DNA from: a bacterium
GTDB lineage: Bacteria > Patescibacteriota > Minisyncoccia > Minisyncoccales > Minisyncoccaceae
DNA length: 9,371 nt
Direction: 5' to 3'
NCBI GenBank assembly: GCA_023229485.1
Contig: JALNZJ010000018.1
Location: forward strand, 1-9,371
Part shown: piece after piece, positions 1 to 6,008 of the stretch
How the letters are laid out: each line of letters opens with the position of its first letter
Numbering within the stretch: the first letter of the stretch is position 1
The notes under the pieces: generated by a model
The model's database searches: none
What the model was told of the DNA's origin: nothing
What the model saw: the letters and a program-made list of their open reading frames with translations, nothing else
Program-made: the position numbers and the translations under genes

Positions 1-1146
1 AAAGGGTAGCTGCTTCTAAGCTAACCTCCTAGCTATCTGAGAAATTTCACCTCCTTGCTAACACTTAGTATAAATTTAGGGACCTTAGATGACGATCTGG
101 GTTGTTCCCCTCGCGACTACGGGACTTCGCTTCCGCAGTCTGACTCCCTTCGCAAAGTTCCTGGCATTCGGAGTTTGGTAGAAATGCCTAGCTTGCGCCG
201 CAGCATCTCTTCCAGTGCTCTACCTCCAAGAACGTGGCCGAAGAGGCTAGTCCTAGAACTATTTCGGGAAGAACCAGCTATTACCAAACTCGATTAGCTT
301 TTCACTCCTTACCACAACTCATCCCAATGCGTTGAACGACAAACGGGTTCGGACCTCCACTCTTATTTCTAAGAGCTTCATCCTGGTCATGGCAAGCTCG
401 TCTGGCTTCGGGTCTTTTCCCACCAATTTAATTTTTCGCCCTTTTAAGACTTGGTTTCCCTGTGCCTCCGCGCCATAAGCGCTTAGACTAATTGGTAAGA
501 AAAACTCGTTGGCTCGTTCTGCAAAAAGCACGCCATCACCGGATATAAATATCCAGCTCTGACTCATTGTAGGCATAATGGTTTCAGGTTCTATTTCACC
601 GCCCTCCCGGGCTACTTTTCACCTTTCCCTTACGGTACTGGTTCACTATCGGTGACCAAATTGTATTTAGCCTTAGCGGGTAGTACCGCTGGATTCCCAC
701 CGACTTGTCTTGGTTCGATGGTACTCAGGAAAAACAGCAAGAAGCACAAATTAATTTTTATTTACAGGACTATCACCTGCTATGGTTACTCTTTCCAGAG
801 TATTCAACTAAGTAACTTGTTTATTTAACTTCCTCTAACTGAATAGACGCTGTTCCCCTACAACCCCTATCTATGTAAAACATAAATAGGTTTGGGCTCC
901 TCCCCTTTCGCTCGCCGCTACTTAGGGAATAAACATTTGTTCTCTTTTCCTCCGCCTACTGAGATGTTTCACTTCAGCGGGTTCGCTTCATTATGATAAT
1001 CTTGTTACCAAGATTGGGTTTCCCCATTCGGAAATCTCCGGATCAAAGGTTGTTAGCACCTCCCCGAAGCTTATCGTAGCTTACCACGTCCTTCATCGCG
1101 TTTGGTCCCGAGGCATCCACCATTTGCCTATAAAAAAATGTTGACC
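1..1146 (-). rRNA. rrl: 23S ribosomal RNA, 5' part (partial; 3' part lies beyond the window start)
   Basis: Read on the minus strand, this is the 5' end of large-subunit rRNA. Recognisable conserved blocks in order are GGTGGATGCC, GCGATGAAGGACGTG, GATTTCCGAATGGGGAAACC, CAGTAGCGGCGAGCGAA-like, ATAGTGAACCAGTACCGT, GAACCTGAAACC, GGGAAACC with AGTCTTAA, GACCCGAA, ATAGCTGGTTCT and GGTAGAGCACTG. By eye these run from E. coli position 1 to about 1100, roughly collinear, so I see no large intron or insertion in this part. The 5' end is placed at 1146, where GGTCAA matches the usual start, and is approximate. Two open frames inside it (55-297 plus and 319-576 minus) are rRNA, not genes. The gene is not preceded by a 16S gene or tRNAs; protein genes lie upstream. 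Confidence 0.97.
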
Positions 1147-1222
1147 TATTTTAACTAGCAAATAATAACTCTATTCTCTTTGAAAATCTATTAACTTTTC
1201 AAGCTACTATCCTTAAGCACAG

Positions 1223-1274
1223 AAAAAATCCGCATATAAAGGCGGTTTGTCAAACTAAAGTTCCATCCCGCTTT
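1223..1274 (-). promoter_or_regulatory. possible attenuator/antiterminator in the 23S leader
   Basis: On the minus strand the leader between the promoter and the 23S 5' end contains three alternating complementary pieces: GCGG (1268-1271), CCGCC followed by TTT (1238-1245), and GCGG (1230-1233) followed by six T. The last two form a small terminator-like hairpin. The first two, together with flanking AAA/TTT, form a competing stem. This is the geometry of an attenuator, but the stems are only 4 to 7 bp. It could equally be an rRNA processing or leader structure. Confidence 0.35.
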
Positions 1275-1314
1275 TTTATTAAATTTTTACTTGCTTTTTT
1301 GAATTACAATAAAC

Positions 1315-1343
1315 ACTTTAATCTATAAAAAAACATTTGTCAA
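1315..1343 (-). promoter_or_regulatory. promoter for the 23S rRNA gene
   Basis: On the minus strand a perfect -35 box TTGACA (1338-1343) is followed by 17 bases and TAAAGT (1315-1320) as the -10 box. Transcription would start near 1308 and give a leader of about 160 nt before the 23S 5' end. The flanking DNA upstream is extremely AT-rich, as expected for an UP-element-like region. No other minus-strand promoter of this quality is visible between the 1581 gene's terminator and the rRNA. Confidence 0.6.
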
Positions 1344-1548
1344 GTTTTTTATTTATCTGAAATATTTAGTATTTTGAGAGTATTTTTTTATGATTTTTAA
1401 GGTGCTATTTTTTCGTTAATATATATTAAAAATGATGATTCGTTTATTGTTTTTATCTGATAAAACTTAAAATAAATATCATGTAATAATTTAATAAAAA
1501 ATAATTGGAATCGTTATTAAAAATTATAATAAAAAAATATTTGAAAAA
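1344..1548. other. AT-rich non-coding stretch
   Basis: This stretch separates the 23S promoter from the terminator of the next gene. It is almost entirely A and T. I see no open frame with a ribosome binding site, no tRNA and no 16S remnant. It may act as an AT-rich upstream element for the rRNA promoter. Confidence 0.6.
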
Positions 1549-1571
1549 CAAAATCCGCTTTCGCGGATTTT
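1541..1571 (-). terminator. intrinsic terminator of the 1581-2003 gene
   Basis: A perfect 9-bp inverted repeat (AAAATCCGC 1550-1558, GCGGATTTT 1563-1571) has loop GAAA on the minus strand and is followed by a T-rich tail. It lies 10 bases past the stop codon. Confidence 0.85.
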
Positions 1572-1580
1572 ATTAATTTA

Positions 1581-2003
1581 CTATTTTACAATCTTTACAT
1601 TATCGAGGCCACTTTCTTCAAATTCATCTAAGAATTGGTCTTCAATTTCCATGGCTTTTTCAAAATCATCGTCATTGTCATTATCAAAATCTTTTCCATA
1701 CTTTTCTTTGAAGCCAAGCACTGCAAGTTCCCATGCTAGTCTTTGATACATATCAGTTTCGCCATATTCGTTTGCCATATCATAAGCTTCTGCCATTAAA
1801 TCATCAAACCATTCTTCATTTTCGCCATTTTCTAATCCAAAATCTTTAGCGTATCCTAAAAGATATTCTTCAAATTCATAATTTTTATCTGCCAAGGCCT
1901 CTTCTTGATCTTCTTCTGCTATAAATTCTTCCATCATTCCAGAAATTCCCATAGCTTTTAATATCTTTAAATATTGTTCCTTGCTTAGTTCTATTTTTGC
2001 CAT
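1581..2003 (-). CDS. hypothetical highly acidic protein, 140 aa
   Basis: I do not recognise the family. The protein has about 42 Asp/Glu against about 13 Lys/Arg, so it is strongly acidic (roughly 30% D/E). It is predicted soluble, with no signal peptide or membrane segment. Residues 1-20 look like a short amphipathic helix (KEQYLKILKAMG). Residues 24-80 are Glu-rich with aromatic residues spaced as in helices. Residues 105-118 hold an Asn/Asp run (DFDNDNDDDFE). The start ATG at 2003 has no clear Shine-Dalgarno. A promoter sits about 40 bases upstream and a strong terminator follows, so it appears monocistronic. It lies directly upstream of the 23S gene on the same strand but in a separate unit. 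Acidic, helix-rich proteins sometimes mimic nucleic acid or bind basic ribosomal proteins; that is only a speculation here. Confidence 0.85.
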   Translation of the reverse strand: MAKIELSKEQYLKILKAMGISGMMEEFIAEEDQEEALADKNYEFEEYLLGYAKDFGLENGENEEWFDDLMAEAYDMANEYGETDMYQRLAWELAVLGFKEKYGKDFDNDNDDDFEKAMEIEDQFLDEFEESGLDNVKIVK

Positions 2004-2043
2004 ATCTTTTAAAAATTAGTTTATTAAAACTTTCAACGGATAA

Positions 2044-2071
2044 AGCATAGCATAAATTACTAAAATGGCAA
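2044..2071 (-). promoter_or_regulatory. promoter for the 1581-2003 gene
   Basis: On the minus strand TTGCCA (2066-2071), 16 bases, then TATGCT (2044-2049). The predicted start near 2037 leaves a leader of about 35 nt before the ATG at 2003. Confidence 0.5.
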
Positions 2072-2102
2072 CCTTGTGTGATGTTTTAAAATAATCAGTA
2101 TT

Positions 2103-2130
2103 AAAAAAGGGCACTATTATATTTAGGCCC
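2103..2130 (-). terminator. intrinsic terminator of the 2138-2362 gene
   Basis: Minus-strand stem GGGC...GCCC (2127-2130 with 2109-2112), extended inside by CTA/TAG with a bulge, then six T (2103-2108). It lies just past the stop codon. Confidence 0.7.
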
Positions 2131-2137
2131 ATAAGAC

Positions 2138-2362
2138 TTACTGCCTTAATCGTCTTTCGCTTTCCAAGGCGAGTTTTTCAAGTGGACTGGCAAGCTCCGA
2201 GGCATAAAAAACTGCTTCCCAGTCATTAGCAGAAAGTGTTTTCAAAAACTCTTCTGATATTTTTCCTTCTTTATGTAGCACCACAATAGCTTCTGGAAAT
2301 TCAATCCCCGCTTTTTCCATCTGGATTTGAACCAAATACTTTTCTTCTTCTAAAGGCATCAT
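2138..2362 (-). CDS. small helical protein, 74 aa, possible single repeat of the 6802-7476 family
   Basis: No known family is recognised. The protein is soluble, mostly helical and charged, with no membrane segment. Its C-terminal half (residues 40-74, with SANDWEAVFYASELASPLEK) resembles the repeat unit of the 224-aa protein at 6802-7476: a Leu-Ser/Ala pair, a Trp-Glu, a Val-aromatic, a gap, then Leu-rich residues. The similarity is short and by eye only. Two adjacent ATG codons (2362 and 2359) follow GAGGGG (2365-2370). The second has the better spacing, so the true protein may be 73 aa. A terminator follows at once, so the gene is probably monocistronic. No convincing promoter is visible. 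Confidence 0.8.
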   Translation of the reverse strand: MMPLEEEKYLVQIQMEKAGIEFPEAIVVLHKEGKISEEFLKTLSANDWEAVFYASELASPLEKLALESERRLRQ

Positions 2363-2431
2363 TACCCCTCACTTTGATATTATTTTTGTTGCACAATATT
2401 TTTATTAAGTCAATTCTTTAGAGTAAGGCTT

Positions 2432-2525
2432 AAAAAAAAGAAAACGCACATTAAAAATGTGACGTATAGGAGGAGGACATAAATGAACCGGAATTTCCTT
2501 GACGACCGCGACTAGCTCGCCAAGT
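2432..2525 (-). ncRNA. candidate small RNA with anti-Shine-Dalgarno-like tract, about 94 nt
   Basis: No protein gene fits this space on the minus strand, yet it has everything a small RNA gene needs. A consensus promoter (2532-2560) predicts +1 at 2525. From +2 an 8-bp stem forms (2517-2524 with 2498-2505, one G-U pair) around an 11-nt loop. A single-stranded middle region contains UCCUCCUCCU (complement of 2468-2477). A terminator hairpin follows: CACAUU/AAUGUG (2447-2461) extended by ACG/CGU with one bulged U, then UUUUCUUUUUUUU ending near 2432. The C/U-rich tract is complementary to Shine-Dalgarno sequences, so by analogy with C-rich-loop sRNAs it might block translation of mRNAs or bind another GGAGG-rich RNA. 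That role is inferred. On the opposite strand the same bases look like a strong ribosome binding site before a 10-codon frame (2483-2515), but no plus-strand promoter precedes it. Confidence 0.6.
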
Positions 2526-2531
2526 AAGTTA

Positions 2532-2560
2532 ATCATATTAAATTAGATTTTAGTTGTCAA
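2532..2560 (-). promoter_or_regulatory. promoter of the candidate small RNA
   Basis: On the minus strand a perfect TTGACA (2555-2560), 17 bases, then TATGAT (2532-2537). The predicted +1 at 2525 falls one base before the 5' stem of the RNA, which supports both calls. Confidence 0.7.
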
Positions 2561-2593
2561 TCTAGGAATACACTTTTCTGATTGGCACTACCC

Positions 2594-2622
2594 TTGACGC
2601 AACTACTTTTTGGTAATATAAA
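2594..2622 (+). promoter_or_regulatory. promoter for the 2653-3108 gene
   Basis: TTGACG (2594-2599), 17 bases, TATAAA (2617-2622). It predicts a start near 2629 and a 24-nt leader. It is divergent from the small-RNA promoter 33 bases away. Confidence 0.7.
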
Positions 2623-2652
2623 TTGTTCAATGGCTTCTGCCAGGCGGTAATT

Positions 2653-3108
2653 ATGACTAATGAGTATATTATCTCAAAGCTCCTTAAAGTAAAGCAGGAA
2701 TCTCCAACAAGCTCTCCAACAAGCAGTGTTGAAAATATTATCATTGAGCTTATACGCAGTGATGATACTTCCGCTGCGGTGGCTCTTGCTAAAAAGATTC
2801 GACCAAGCTCAACCTTTGCGGTGATATTCGCTGAAGAGCTTCTCGCCAGAGAAGATTATTCCTATTTTCTTGAAATTCAAGGAATTTCTGGAAAACCTAT
2901 CACTATTGAACAAGCCGATACCGTGCTTATGAGCTATGTCGGAGATGGTAAGAATTCCAAATTCCTTCGAAGTGTCCCCAACGAAATCCTAGAGGGGTCT
3001 TCAAGGGCAGTAATGATGCTCTTTTTTGAATTTGCACTCCAAGATAAAGGGGTTGGGAGTTTTGATTACGCCAAAATCTTTTGGGGTTATCTAAAGAAAA
3101 AAATATAA
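2653..3108 (+). CDS. hypothetical protein, 151 aa
   Basis: I do not recognise this protein. It is predicted soluble and largely helical. An N-terminal segment ends in a Ser/Thr/Pro linker (two copies of SPTS near residues 17-24), followed by amphipathic helices (IIIELIRS, AAVALAKKI, FAVIFAEELLARE) and a second helical block at 100-150 ending in a basic tail (LKKKI). A longer frame opens at 2623, but that lies upstream of the predicted transcription start. ATG 2653 is preferred: AGGCGG (2642-2647) sits five bases before it and the promoter is 24 bases upstream. A perfect terminator palindrome overlaps the stop codon, so it is a single-gene unit. The helix pattern is reminiscent of HEAT/ARM-type repeats but too irregular to assign. 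Confidence 0.85.
   Translation: MTNEYIISKLLKVKQESPTSSPTSSVENIIIELIRSDDTSAAVALAKKIRPSSTFAVIFAEELLAREDYSYFLEIQGISGKPITIEQADTVLMSYVGDGKNSKFLRSVPNEILEGSSRAVMMLFFEFALQDKGVGSFDYAKIFWGYLKKKI
2701..2724 (+). repeat. 12-bp in-frame tandem duplication
   Basis: TCTCCAACAAGC occurs twice in a row (2701-2712, 2713-2724), encoding a duplicated Ser-Pro-Thr-Ser in the linker of the 151-aa protein. It looks like a slippage duplication, and copy number may vary among strains. Confidence 0.9.
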
Positions 3109-3128
3109 AGGATGTCCTTTATTTTTTT
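3097..3128. terminator. bidirectional terminator between convergent genes
   Basis: Perfect palindrome ATAAAGGA-TG-TCCTTTAT (3105-3122) with a T run on the right and an A run on the left. It overlaps the stop of the 2653 gene and can serve both that gene and the convergent 3164-3727 gene. Confidence 0.8.
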
Positions 3129-3163
3129 ATACTTAATTTTTCGATTGATGAATCTGAAATATT

Positions 3164-3727
3164 TTATATTTTATATCTTTTTAATTCTCTTCTTATTCGT
3201 CTATAATCAGGAATAGACGTGCCGACAAGATTCCAAAAATTAATTGAATGATTCATTTCCTTGATATGGCAAATTTCGTGCACAATAATATAATCTGAAA
3301 ATTCTTTAGGTAAGAAAAATATCTTATAATTGAAATTAAGGTTTCCTTTTCCTGAACAGCTACCCCACCTCGTTTTTTGATTCCTAATTGAAATAGCACC
3401 TATTTTAAAGCAGTAGAAGCGATTTAATTCGTCAACTCTTTCTTTTATAAACTTGCGGATATTCTCTTTATTTTTAAGATAGTCTTTTGTCGTTAATTTT
3501 GAAGTCGGACTTATGTCTTGTTCTTGAAATTTTTCTAATCTTTCAATAATCCATTCGGTTTTACTTAAAATAAAATCTTCAGCCATTTTTTCGGGTAACC
3601 ACTTTGGCATAGTAACCCTTACTTCTCCGTTTGAATCAACAGACAAACGTAAGCGTTTGGATAAGCGGTTTTTTGAAATTGTAACTAATATTTCTCCTCC
3701 ATCATAAATTATTTTCTTTTTTTCCAT
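3164..3727 (-). CDS. YgjP-like zinc metallopeptidase (DUF45, M48-like), 187 aa
   Basis: The YgjP/DUF45 family is a group of small cytoplasmic gluzincin-type metalloproteases, often annotated as M48 family; the physiological substrate is unknown. The zinc motif HEICH is at residues 150-154 (His150, Glu151, His154), followed by His160 in NHSINFW, which is the family pattern. The family signature TRWGSC is at 119-124, and the N-terminal beta-rich part (RLSKRLRLSVDSNGEVRVTMP, 21-41) is also typical. At 187 aa the protein is slightly shorter than many homologues (about 230 aa) but contains all catalytic elements. It has no signal peptide. No Shine-Dalgarno is visible before ATG 3727. The 138-base gap to the upstream thymidylate synthase gene contains a terminator, so it is probably transcribed on its own from an unidentified promoter. 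It converges with the 2653 gene. Confidence 0.92.
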   Translation of the reverse strand: MEKKKIIYDGGEILVTISKNRLSKRLRLSVDSNGEVRVTMPKWLPEKMAEDFILSKTEWIIERLEKFQEQDISPTSKLTTKDYLKNKENIRKFIKERVDELNRFYCFKIGAISIRNQKTRWGSCSGKGNLNFNYKIFFLPKEFSDYIIVHEICHIKEMNHSINFWNLVGTSIPDYRRIRRELKRYKI

Positions 3728-3785
3728 ATTAGTAATTAGGAATTAATAACTCGTACCCTATCCGCCTATGCCCCTTGGGTTCGGC

Positions 3786-3809
3786 TAATAAAAGCTTGCT
3801 TCGCAAACT
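3786..3809 (-). terminator. intrinsic terminator of the thymidylate synthase unit
   Basis: On the minus strand AGTTTGC-GAA-GCAAGCT (3793-3809) forms a 7-bp stem with one G-T pair and a GAA loop, followed by TTTATTAG. It lies 57 bases past the stop of the 3866-5239 gene. A second short hairpin, CCCTC-AA-GAGGG (3836-3847), lies between them. The rest of the gap to 3728 shows nothing recognisable. Confidence 0.6.
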
Positions 3810-3865
3810 GAAGGTTTAGTAGATCCCAGTTCTCACCCTCAAGAGGGGAAATGTTAAGAGGAAAA

Positions 3866-5239
3866 TTAGTTATCTTGAATGTATTCTTTATTCTCCTTGA
3901 GAGATATTTCCGCCCTTATAAGTTCTGTTCCTAAGTAAAGAGCATGAGCAACGTCTGAGATAAATGGAATAATTTTATCCCTTATTTCAAATGCGGTCTT
4001 CCCTTTAATTTCCTGTAAAAAAACTCCGTCTAAATCTAAGTGCCTAACTACAATTTCCCCATCAATAATCTGAACTGTAAAATTACCCCTAAAGTCGACA
4101 TTGCATTCAAGTTTTGGTTTGTGTGTTGCAAGTAACTGTTGAGCTTCCCTTAAGTCCCTTTCGTATATATGAGCGGAACAAGAAATAATGGCGAGCTTTC
4201 CTATTCCTAAACTTAACGCCTCGGCAATTTCTTTCTGAATTTTTAACAATCCATATGCATTTTGGGGCCAAGCTCGATACATATCATTTGATCTAAAATA
4301 TGCAGTCAGGTAAACACACCCATTCTGAACTAAGGCCTGAACTAAGTCTAGGCATGGACATTTTTCATTATTGAAATCCTTTTCTACGTCCCAAGTAAAG
4401 GCAATTGCTCGGCGTGAATAATTTTCTCTTTTGAGTTCGTTAATAATGCCTTGTATTTGGTCTATTCCTTCGTGATTTCGCAATCTGCTGCCATACGTAT
4501 ATTCTACCCCATCAAAAATCTTATCTGTCATTAATTGTGGATAATACTTAATTAGGTCTTGTTCATTAAAATATAAATATTCTGGCAAAACAGGATTATC
4601 TGGGTCGTCGTTGTTGATTACTGTTATGGTATCAAGTAATTCTTTTTGACACTCTCCATAAGAGCTCATCTTATCTTTGCCAAATTTTATAATCCTATCC
4701 AGTACCTTGAGCCAGACATCATGTACTTTCGCACCTTCAACACGAAAAGCAATGTCTTCGGATAAAAACATATTAGTAATCTCTATGCTGTGAGATGGAA
4801 AATCTATTATTTCTTTTGTCCAGTCAGAAAAATCTTGTTTTAAATTTGATATAAAGCTATCAACTTCATTTAAATTAACGATGGAGTAATTTTTTGAAAA
4901 ATAATTGTAAAATTCTTTTATTCTTTCGGCTGGTATTTCAGGATGAATAAACTTTGACTCTCCATTTTCTAAAAATTGCCTTAACTCCTTAATGCTTCCA
5001 GACAAGTCACTACCAGTAATAACTAAATATTTTATTTTTGGATTTAAAAAAATATTTCGTATAATATAATTTATTCCTTCTTTAGAATAAAGCTGCCCCA
5101 TTATTGCAACTCTTAATCTTGTTTCTTCGGAAAGATTATTCCAAATCACTTCTTTTTTTGTCCAACCGCAAACAACAGCTACTTCTCCCGCATTAACAAT
5201 GAGTTGATTCTGATAATATTTTGGCCAAGTTTCTTTCAT
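3866..5239 (-). CDS. thymidylate synthase fusion: MtrA-like domain, ThyA-type core, DUF4346 C-terminus (457 aa)
   Basis: Residues 15-130 resemble subunit A of tetrahydromethanopterin S-methyltransferase (VAVVCGW, then VAIMGQLYSKEG, then NPKIKYLVITGSDLSGS). Residues 165-375 are a thymidylate synthase core, which makes dTMP from dUMP using methylene-folate. Visible active-site elements are Cys296 in CPCLD, Arg316/Ser317/Asp319 in FRSNDMY, Asn327 in PQNAYG, and His357/Tyr359 in HIYERD. Residues 378-457 match the DUF4346 pattern, ending AHALYLGTELIRAE...YIQD. E. coli ThyA is about 264 aa, so roughly 190 residues are extra. The core resembles archaeal ThyA more than the usual bacterial one. Start ATG 5239 lacks a Shine-Dalgarno and is 47 bases downstream of the coiled-coil gene, so the two are probably co-transcribed. 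The MtrA-like part lacks the membrane helix of true MtrA; a pterin- or corrinoid-related role is inference. Confidence 0.88.
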   Translation of the reverse strand: MKETWPKYYQNQLIVNAGEVAVVCGWTKKEVIWNNLSEETRLRVAIMGQLYSKEGINYIIRNIFLNPKIKYLVITGSDLSGSIKELRQFLENGESKFIHPEIPAERIKEFYNYFSKNYSIVNLNEVDSFISNLKQDFSDWTKEIIDFPSHSIEITNMFLSEDIAFRVEGAKVHDVWLKVLDRIIKFGKDKMSSYGECQKELLDTITVINNDDPDNPVLPEYLYFNEQDLIKYYPQLMTDKIFDGVEYTYGSRLRNHEGIDQIQGIINELKRENYSRRAIAFTWDVEKDFNNEKCPCLDLVQALVQNGCVYLTAYFRSNDMYRAWPQNAYGLLKIQKEIAEALSLGIGKLAIISCSAHIYERDLREAQQLLATHKPKLECNVDFRGNFTVQIIDGEIVVRHLDLDGVFLQEIKGKTAFEIRDKIIPFISDVAHALYLGTELIRAEISLKENKEYIQDN

Positions 5240-5286
5240 TTTTAATTTTTATCCCTTATTTTTGAAAATTGTAATTTGTATTTTTA

Positions 5287-5859
5287 TTACTCGTCTTTTT
5301 TTATTTTCTCACAATTATCTCGAATATAATTATTGTAGGTTTTTACTTTCTTATTAAATATCTCTATTTCTTTTTGGTAAGCAATAGATTTATTATTTAA
5401 AATCTCGATGTCCTTTGCGTATTGCTCTATTCGTATTTGTAAATTCTCTCCATCGGTTTTTGTACTTGAAGCTCCTGGGTTTTTCTGAAGTCTAGTTTTT
5501 TCTGTTTCGATATAGGTTTTTTCTTTATCAAGTCTTATTATCTCACTGTCAATTTCAAGTGATGTTGCATCACTAGGAGGTATAGGCTTTAGTTTTTCCG
5601 CAGTATTACTAACTTCATCATTACAAATATAGTTTCCGGTACCCGGAATAGTAGTACCTGCTTGTTTGTTTTTAAAACTAAAAACTCCGTCATCAAGAAA
5701 AAACATGCAAAAAATACCCAGCACAATGATTATTGCAAAAAAATCTTTTAAAAAAGAATTATTTTTTGGTTCTTTATACGAACTGGAAAATTTGATCTTA
5801 GCTCCTTCTAAAGAGTCAAGGTATTCTTTGATACTTTTAGTTTCGGAAGTATTGCTCAT
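5287..5859 (-). CDS. membrane-anchored coiled-coil protein, 190 aa
   Basis: I do not recognise the family. Residues 1-38 are hydrophilic (probably cytoplasmic) and residues 39-55 (FFAIIIVLGIFCMFFL) form one membrane segment. Residues 60-100 form a Gly/Pro/Thr-containing linker with two cysteines nearby (Cys79 and, near the end, Cys183). Two strongly charged coiled-coil stretches follow at about 101-127 and 137-178, rich in Glu, Lys, Ile and Leu. The likely topology puts the coiled coil outside the cell. An in-frame ATG at 5892 would overlap the terminator of the preceding gene, so ATG 5859 is chosen. A TATAAT box lies 7 bases before it, suggesting a leaderless mRNA. The thymidylate synthase fusion starts 47 bases downstream on the same strand with no terminator between them. 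Confidence 0.82.
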   Translation of the reverse strand: MSNTSETKSIKEYLDSLEGAKIKFSSSYKEPKNNSFLKDFFAIIIVLGIFCMFFLDDGVFSFKNKQAGTTIPGTGNYICNDEVSNTAEKLKPIPPSDATSLEIDSEIIRLDKEKTYIETEKTRLQKNPGASSTKTDGENLQIRIEQYAKDIEILNNKSIAYQKEIEIFNKKVKTYNNYIRDNCEKIKKDE

Positions 5860-5866
5860 TGAAATA

Positions 5867-5895
5867 ATTATATCAAGAAAAATATAAAACACAAA
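5867..5895 (-). promoter_or_regulatory. promoter for the 5287-5859 gene (leaderless)
   Basis: On the minus strand a perfect TATAAT (5867-5872) lies seven bases before ATG 5859, with a weak -35 (TTTGTG 5890-5895, 17-bp spacing). The predicted +1 falls at or one base before the ATG. The -35 overlaps the terminator of the upstream gene. Confidence 0.5.
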
Positions 5896-5914
5896 GTCCG
5901 CTTTCGCAGATTTT
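5882..5914 (-). terminator. intrinsic terminator downstream of the DUF218 gene
   Basis: On the minus strand TCTGC-GAAA-GCGGA (5897-5910, one T-G pair) is extended by AAA/TTT around a mismatch and followed by a T-rich tail. It closely resembles the terminator at 1550-1571. It lies 95 bases past the 6009 stop, leaving a long 3' UTR with no visible gene. Confidence 0.65.
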
Positions 5915-6008
5915 TTAAAAATAATATTTTATGGCGATGATAAGTATTACCAGCTTAAATGCTTTTTATTTATCATAATTATTATGTTATAAAAAATAAA
6001 AATGTAAC

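Noticed and set aside
55..297. 80-aa plus-strand frame
   Set aside because: It is antisense to conserved 23S rRNA and has no initiation signals.
319..576. 85-aa minus-strand frame
   Set aside because: It lies entirely in conserved 23S rRNA sequence on the same strand.
1178..1191. CTCTTTGAAAATC resembling an rRNA leader boxA-type motif
   Set aside because: It reads on the plus strand, opposite to the 23S transcript, so it cannot act as boxA for this gene.
1248..1253. Second TTGACA inside the 23S leader (minus strand)
   Set aside because: No acceptable -10 box lies 16-18 bases downstream; that space is the hairpin and T run.
2483..2515. Ten-codon plus-strand frame after a strong-looking AGGAGGAGG site
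   Set aside because: No plus-strand promoter precedes it, and the same bases form the C/U tract and stem of a minus-strand RNA that has both promoter and terminator. It remains the main alternative reading.
2562..2744. 60-aa minus-strand frame
   Set aside because: It is antisense to the 2653 gene and its promoter, with no ribosome binding site.
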